From positions 94,645 to 158,644 of the forward strand of contig NZ_KB907706.1 in the NCBI RefSeq assembly GCF_000382165.1: DNA of 64,000 nucleotides, written 5' to 3'. The position numbers and the translations under genes are program-made. The notes below the pieces were generated by a model that ran no database searches, had not been told where the DNA came from, and saw only the letters and a program-made list of their open reading frames with translations. Shown here in pieces: positions 59,764 to 64,000 of this stretch (its first letter is position 1; the number at the start of each line of letters is the position of its first letter). Source of the stretch: Arsukibacterium perlucidum DSM 18276. GTDB lineage: Bacteria; Pseudomonadota; Gammaproteobacteria; Enterobacterales; Alteromonadaceae.

Positions 59764-60069
59764 ATGAACTCGGAGATCGAGCGCCATCTCAAAGAAATGA
59801 GAGAACGTTATAAAGGTATAAATTACGATGAGATCGTTAATTTAGGATGGGTCAATGAAGATCCTGTCACCATTAGTGGCAAAAAATACCACCCTGCGAT
59901 TTGGGGGCAAGAGTTTGATGGGCAAGCACTTTTGGTTGTTCAACTAACTCGTTGGTATATTCTTCGTTGGTTTGGTGCCACAGACTGTATCGGCTTCCTA
60001 GTAAACAAGGCTGGTACATTAAGCGAAGTTGATGCCTATTGGTTAATGCACGAGGTAGGGCACCCATGA
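59764..60069 (+). CDS. Cassette gene: hypothetical protein, 101 residues
   Basis: Starts at ATG 59764, six bases after the R' core, so there is no room for a normal ribosome site (a TTG at 59731 inside the attC is the alternative). Charged helical N-terminus (MNSEIERHLKEMRERYKG) and an alpha/beta body with ..GWVNEDPVTISGKKYHPAIWGQEFDGQALLVVQLTRW. No signal or TM segment. Family not recognised. Confidence 0.72.
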   Translation: MNSEIERHLKEMRERYKGINYDEIVNLGWVNEDPVTISGKKYHPAIWGQEFDGQALLVVQLTRWYILRWFGATDCIGFLVNKAGTLSEVDAYWLMHEVGHP

Positions 60070-60073
60070 AATC

Positions 60074-60154
60074 ACATAACAAGCGCCATCAAAAACGCGC
60101 CCTTTGGGCGCTCGACTCGCAACAAGTTGCTCGCGTTTGTGGCGGGCGTTAAAT
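60074..60154 (+). other. attC site 6
   Basis: R'' ACATAAC (60074-60080), R' GTTAAAT (60148-60154). Nearly identical to attC site 2 over its right half (one difference in about 43 bases). 81 bases. Confidence 0.88.
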
Positions 60155-60168
60155 TGCATAGGGAAGTC

Positions 60169-61014
60169 ATGCGTATATTTCTGTTCTTTTCATTAATAAT
60201 TTTAAGCTTAGCAGCTTCAGCAATTGTTGTTCGTCATGATGTGGATGACAAAAAATATCTTGCGGACACTACAGATTTTGCACCTTTGGCAACACTTTAT
60301 GTTGATGGGGCTCATGGCACATTAATTAAGCCTGATTGGATTGTGACTGCTGCTCACGCAACGTTCTGTATTAATTCTGGTAGCTACATCGGCCTAAATA
60401 ATGGCTACCACAAGGTGGAAAGTGTCTTTGTTCATAAAGATTATCAGCCAGGTAAAAGTCACGACATTGCGTTAATGAAATTAGTAAACCCAATAAAGGA
60501 TGTAGAACCAGCGAGTTTGTATGAAAAAACAGATGAAGTTGGCAAGATAATATGGTTTATCGGTGTTGGCGGCACTGGAAATGGGCTAACCGGACAAACG
60601 GTTGATAATTATGAAAATGGCGGAGTTTTACGAAAAGCCGAGAATCGAATCGAACAAGCAGAAGGGCCGCTATTAAAATTCAAATTTGACAGAGATGATG
60701 CAGCTTTACCACACGAAGGTGTTTCTGGTGGGGGCGATAGTGGCGGCCCAGCCTATCTGACTATTGACGGTACGAGCCACTTACTCGGCATTAGCTCCAG
60801 AGTTGAAGGCGGGGATATCGGGAAGTACGGTGTAGTGGAAGTTTATTCAAGAGTTTCATTTTTTAAGCCTTGGATTGAAAAAATCACCACTGGTGAAGAA
60901 ACTTTGCAACGGCAATTGGCATTTCCCAAATTAGAGCGCCTTCCTGCAGGTCTCACAGAACAGATTTTACCTGAAGTGTGTTCTGATATCGGGTTAAAAC
61001 CAAATGCAATTTAA
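60169..61014 (+). CDS. Cassette gene: secreted trypsin-like serine protease
   Basis: 281 residues from ATG 60169 (AGGGAAG upstream). Signal peptide 1-18 (LIILSLAASA), then a chymotrypsin-fold domain. The triad is complete: histidine in IVTAAHATFC (about 62), aspartate in KSHDIALMKLV (about 104), serine in GGGDSGGPAYL (about 190). It resembles S1 proteases of Vibrio-type bacteria. A C-terminal tail of 35 residues (ERLPAGLTEQILPEVC) follows. Exported protease as an integron cassette cargo is uncommon. Confidence 0.88.
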   Translation: MRIFLFFSLIILSLAASAIVVRHDVDDKKYLADTTDFAPLATLYVDGAHGTLIKPDWIVTAAHATFCINSGSYIGLNNGYHKVESVFVHKDYQPGKSHDIALMKLVNPIKDVEPASLYEKTDEVGKIIWFIGVGGTGNGLTGQTVDNYENGGVLRKAENRIEQAEGPLLKFKFDRDDAALPHEGVSGGGDSGGPAYLTIDGTSHLLGISSRVEGGDIGKYGVVEVYSRVSFFKPWIEKITTGEETLQRQLAFPKLERLPAGLTEQILPEVCSDIGLKPNAI

Positions 61015-61108
61015 CAAATTGCTTAATTTCGTTCCAGCCACAAAAAAACGTGGCCTCCACTGGACTGCCTACGCTGCGCTGCGGCAGCCAATTAGCAAAG
61101 CGTTAGCT
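61009..61108 (+). other. attC site 7
   Basis: R'' ATTTAAC (61009-61015), R' GTTAGCT (61102-61108). Inner stems CAGCCAC..GTGGCC and GCTGCGCTGCGGCAGC; R'' overlaps the protease stop. 100 bases. Confidence 0.75.
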
Positions 61109-61157
61109 TATCCACAGAAATAGAAAATCGTCTCAACTAACCTAAAAGGAGCTTTAA

Positions 61158-61517
61158 ATGCATCCCGTACTAGAAAAAACATTTGGTGGCTTATCTCTTC
61201 AATATTTCATGCGTCAGTTCATTTTTGGCGTGGCAATAAGTGCATTTGTTGGGTTTATGGCAGCAAGAGGCCCATCTGGAATATCAGTTAGCCTATTGCT
61301 AATGTGCATAATTAGCGCAGTACTTTATCCTTATTCACGGTTCGTTTATGAAAGCATCGTAAATTTTATTCTTGGTGAAAATACCTTTTTTGTTAATACT
61401 TTTCTCATGTTGTTCGTAAAAATAATGACTATGGTCTTGTGCTGGGGCTTTTCAATATTTATAGCCCCAATTGGTTTGGCATATTTATACTTTCACCACT
61501 CAAAAGTAGCAAGCTAA
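61158..61517 (+). CDS. Cassette gene: small multi-TM membrane protein
   Basis: 119 residues. Hydrophobic helices at about 20-38, 44-62, 75-92 and 90-112. AAAGGAGC is a strong ribosome site. No family recognised. The stop lies inside the R'' core of attC 8. Confidence 0.78.
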   Translation: MHPVLEKTFGGLSLQYFMRQFIFGVAISAFVGFMAARGPSGISVSLLLMCIISAVLYPYSRFVYESIVNFILGENTFFVNTFLMLFVKIMTMVLCWGFSIFIAPIGLAYLYFHHSKVAS

Positions 61518-61625
61518 CAAAGCAATCAAGCGGATGGCCTTTAAGTTGCACTTTTGCCATTCCGCTACGCTCCATTTTATGGCAAAAGTGCAACTTAAAA
61601 ACCACCGCTTATTGCGGCGTTAGCA
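61512..61625 (+). other. attC site 8
   Basis: R'' AGCTAAC (61512-61518), R' GTTAGCA (61619-61625). Very long stem: AAGTTGCACTTTTGCCAT pairs with ATGGCAAAAGTGCAACTT around a short CGCTACGC loop. 114 bases, the longest site here. Confidence 0.9.
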
Positions 61626-61632
61626 TTTCAGG

Positions 61633-62097
61633 ATGGTAGGTGTTCGTTTGAGAGTTCGTGATGCAAAGCCTGAAGATGCTTTAAGATTGTCTGAACTGTA
61701 TAACCAATTGGTTAATAATCCTGCGGTAAATGTAGAGCCAGAACAAATACAGGCACTTTATGACGATGCGCGTTCAAAGTTATTTGTCTGCGACTACCAA
61801 GGTATTGTTGTCGGTAGCGCATTAGTATCACTGTGTCCTGATGTTATGTTTCGTAAACAGCCGTTTGCTGTAGTAGAAAACGTTATTGTTGATGTTGCTG
61901 CTCGCGGGTTGGGTGTTGGTACTGCTTTATTTCAGGCAATAGAAATTTTTTGTGTTAGTACAAACTGCTCTAAGATCATGCTTCTTAGCTCTTCGCAGCG
62001 TTTAGATTCGCACGCATTTTTTGAAAAGCAGGGTTATAAAGGGGCGGTCAAGCGTGGCTTTGTTAAGTATCGTTCTGCATTTACCAGTGCAGGGTAA
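61633..62097 (+). CDS. Cassette gene: GNAT family N-acetyltransferase
   Basis: 154 residues from ATG 61633, eight bases past the R' core. RVRDAKPEDALRLSELYNQL is the N-terminal GNAT helix, VVENVIVDVAARGLGVGTALFQAIEIF (about 80-106) carries the acetyl-CoA pyrophosphate loop R-G-x-G-V-G, and SQRLDSHAFFEKQGYK the C-terminal motif. Acceptor unknown. Acetyltransferases are among the most common cassette cargo. Confidence 0.9.
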   Translation: MVGVRLRVRDAKPEDALRLSELYNQLVNNPAVNVEPEQIQALYDDARSKLFVCDYQGIVVGSALVSLCPDVMFRKQPFAVVENVIVDVAARGLGVGTALFQAIEIFCVSTNCSKIMLLSSSQRLDSHAFFEKQGYKGAVKRGFVKYRSAFTSAG

Positions 62098-62099
62098 AA

Positions 62100-62180
62100 T
62101 ACTAACAAGCGCCTTAAACAACGCGGCCTGCGGCCGCTGGACTCGCAACAAGTTGCTCGCCGTTTAGGCGTGCGTTGAGG
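62100..62180 (+). other. attC site 9, interrupted at R' by an IS
   Basis: R'' TACTAAC (62100-62106), R' GTTGAGG (62174-62180). Shares the GACTCGCAAC/GTTGCTCGC core with sites 2 and 6. The last three bases lie in the AGGCT target duplicated by the neighbouring IS. 81 bases. Confidence 0.85.
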
Positions 62181-62182
62181 CT
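62178..62182 (+). repeat. Target-site duplication AGGCT, left copy
   Basis: Matches 63989-63993. Removing the IS and one copy restores GTTGAGGCTCGTTATG. Confidence 0.75.
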
Positions 62183-63988
62183 GTAGAAAAACCTCTTTTC
62201 ACGCGATCGAGTTTGTGATCAAATAGCATTGTCTGATTAAAAAGTGGACAACGCCTCATGCCTAAATACATCCCTTATGACTACAACCAAAGCGCCATGG
62301 TGGTGATTAATTATCTCGACCAACTGCAGCCTGGCACCTTTGAATACGCCATCCACTACCTGATTGATAACAAGCTGGACTTGTCGATATTTCACTGTAA
62401 ATACCAAAATGAAAACAACGGGCGCCCGGCGTATGATCCTGCGGTGCTATTAAAAGTCATTTTGTTTGCCTACTCAAAAGGCATTACCTCCAGCCGGGAA
62501 ATACAGTGGTGCTGTGAAACCAATATCATCTTCAAAGCGCTGTCGTGCGATACGGTACCGCACTTTACGACGATAGCGGCTTTTGTCAGTAGCTCGTCGG
62601 TGCAAATTGCGCAGTTGTTTGAACAGGTGCTGTTGGTGTGCCATCAACAAGGATTGTTGGGTAATGAGTTGTTTGCCATAGACGGTTGCAAAATGCCGTC
62701 TAACGCTGCCAAGGAATGGTCTGGCACCTTTAAAGAACTAAGTGCAAAGCGGGATAAATTAAAGCGGCAAATTCGTTACCATCTGGAACAACATAAAAAG
62801 CTGGATGAGCAAGCCAATGCTGATGAAGTTCGCAAAGCGAGGCATCAACAAAGTATCGACACGCTAAATAAAGCGCATGACAAAATCACCGACTTTCTAA
62901 AGACCGCCAGTCCACGGATGGGCCAGGGCAAACGCAGCAAGGAAGTGAAAAGTAACATCACCGATAATCAGTCAGCCAAAATGACCACCAGCAAAGGCAC
63001 CATTCAGGGCTATAACGGCGTGGCGGCGGTGGATAAAAAACATCAAATCATTGTGGACGCCCAAGCCTTTGGCGAAGGGCAGGAACATCACACTTTAGTG
63101 CCGGTACTGGAAAAGATAAAGCAGCGCTATAAAAGCATAGGGATTAGCGACAACATCTTTGCCAATAACACCATAGTCACGGCCGACACCGGCTTTGCCA
63201 ATGAAGCCAACAACAGTTATCTATACCTGCAAAACATTAATGGCTTCATCCCGGATAACCAGTTTAGAAAACGTGACCCGAAGTTTAGCGAGCAACAGAA
63301 AAAGTACGGAAAACGGCATATTCCGACAGCTAAGGGGCAGAAAGCCATTATCCCCTCCAGTGCTTTTACGTTTGACCCAATATCGATGACCTGTGTTTGC
63401 CCTGCAGGGGAGTCGCTACCCTTTAGAGGTTTCAGGCTTGAATCAGATGGACTACAAAGAGCTCAATTTAATGGCAGACTATTGCAGTGTCGAAATTGTG
63501 ATTTAAAAGAACAATGCATGATAAACCCCGAGTCAGCTAGCCATCGAAAGGGCAATGGCCGACAGGTCTCGTTTTTAATGAAAGCCAATGCGCCACCTAA
63601 TTACACCGATTGGATGAAACAGCGAGTAGACAGCGATGCCGGTAAACAAATATACAGCCATCGAATGTCGGTAGTGGAGCCGGTGTTTGGCAATATTGGC
63701 ACCAACAAACGGCTGAACCGGTTTAGCTTGCGCGGCAAAACCAAGGTGCAAGGCCAGTGGCAATTGTATTGTATGGTGCATAATCTGGAGAAGGTAAACC
63801 GATACGGTAAGCTAGCGGAATAGCGGTACTGATATCACGCAGAGCGGCCTGATAACTCACTAGTTTTACATAACTAGCATCAACTCAATCTTGTCTTGAT
63901 ATTCCCACCAAAAGCATGCAAAGTTCGTAACAAATAATAAACAGAATAGCCTGGGTAGAAATGCTGTGTTGTAAACAGGTTTTTCTAC
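62183..63988 (+). mobile_element. Complete IS1182-family insertion sequence
   Basis: 1806 bp bounded by imperfect inverted repeats of about 18 bp (GTAGAAAAACCTcTTTtCA at 62183 and its counterpart ending at 63988, 2 mismatches; first 12 identical). Direct repeats AGGCT flank it (62178-62182 and 63989-63993). It holds one intact transposase and looks recently inserted. Confidence 0.88.
62258..63823 (+). CDS. IS1182-family DDE transposase
   Basis: 521 residues. N-terminal DUF772-type domain (about 15-100: YDPAVLLKVILFAYSKGITSSREIQ), first catalytic aspartate in LFAIDGCKMPSNAAKEWSG (about 140), coiled region 165-215, second aspartate in TADTGFANEANN (about 311), glutamate in VVEPVFGNIGTNKRLNRF (about 473), and a four-cysteine knuckle CVCPAGE..CRNCDLKEQC. 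Full length with no frameshift, so likely active. Confidence 0.93.
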   Translation: MPKYIPYDYNQSAMVVINYLDQLQPGTFEYAIHYLIDNKLDLSIFHCKYQNENNGRPAYDPAVLLKVILFAYSKGITSSREIQWCCETNIIFKALSCDTVPHFTTIAAFVSSSSVQIAQLFEQVLLVCHQQGLLGNELFAIDGCKMPSNAAKEWSGTFKELSAKRDKLKRQIRYHLEQHKKLDEQANADEVRKARHQQSIDTLNKAHDKITDFLKTASPRMGQGKRSKEVKSNITDNQSAKMTTSKGTIQGYNGVAAVDKKHQIIVDAQAFGEGQEHHTLVPVLEKIKQRYKSIGISDNIFANNTIVTADTGFANEANNSYLYLQNINGFIPDNQFRKRDPKFSEQQKKYGKRHIPTAKGQKAIIPSSAFTFDPISMTCVCPAGESLPFRGFRLESDGLQRAQFNGRLLQCRNCDLKEQCMINPESASHRKGNGRQVSFLMKANAPPNYTDWMKQRVDSDAGKQIYSHRMSVVEPVFGNIGTNKRLNRFSLRGKTKVQGQWQLYCMVHNLEKVNRYGKLAE

Positions 63989-63993
63989 AGGCT
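63989..63993 (+). repeat. Target-site duplication AGGCT, right copy
   Basis: Directly abuts the right terminal repeat. The following CGTTATG is the first base of cassette DNA beyond the IS. Confidence 0.75.
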
Positions 63994-64000
63994 CGTTATG

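Overview
The window reads as a chromosomal segment of a marine or freshwater gammaproteobacterium of the Alteromonadales type (Rheinheimera, Alishewanella or Arsukibacterium would fit; this is inferred from gene order and protein character, not from a search). Supporting signs are enterobacterial-like gene order (hisGDCBHAF-IE, yoaA-tsaB, minCDE/ycgL, smc-zipA-ligA, serA-rpiA-fau-ssrS, ygfB-pepP-ubiH-ubiI, gcvTHP) together with Alteromonadales-style genes (S46 and S9 secreted peptidases, DUF4397 lipoprotein, REC-TPR regulator, DUF2878/chalcone-isomerase-like pair).

Layout. 1-5404: the truncated end of a secreted S46 dipeptidyl-peptidase gene (minus), then a chemotaxis locus (plus) made of a probable porin relic, a frameshifted PstS-like binding protein, a methyl-accepting chemotaxis protein and cheV. 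5414-12780: a complete eight-gene histidine operon (minus) with a His-rich leader peptide and attenuator. 13032-27409: yoaA-tsaB, an SDR/DUF2878/CHI-like mini-operon, phoA-like phosphatase, a secreted methyltransferase, fadD, rnd, a DUF4397 lipoprotein and a prolyl-oligopeptidase-family enzyme. 27431-31941: minCDE diverging from ycgL-lytic transglycosylase-ycgM-ycgN. 31995-41607: smc-zipA-ligA-yfeZ-like, a REC-TPR regulator and a DJ-1/PfpI-family protein. 41659-46800: CBS protein, two tRNA-Val(UAC) genes with a decayed third copy between them, gltX, a DUF481 outer-membrane protein, serA and rpiA. 47060-57265: fau and 6S RNA (minus), then ygfB-pepP-ubiH-ubiI and gcvT-gcvH-gcvP (plus).

57266-64000 is different in character: an integron cassette array lying directly after the gcvP terminator. 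I can place nine attC sites plus one degenerate one, separating small promoterless-looking cassettes all read on the plus strand: a two-TM protein, a lipoprotein, a DUF4234-like membrane protein, a 101-residue hypothetical, a secreted trypsin-like protease, a multi-TM protein and a GNAT acetyltransferase, plus two cassettes with no convincing plus-strand gene. No integrase gene is visible in the window. The last visible attC is interrupted exactly at its R' box by a complete 1.8-kb IS1182-family element with an 18-bp imperfect terminal repeat and a 5-bp AGGCT target duplication.

The core genes are ordinary housekeeping functions. The new biology, if any, is most likely in the cassettes, in the decayed chemotaxis-linked porin/binding-protein pair, and in two promoters where a dyad sits over the -10 box.
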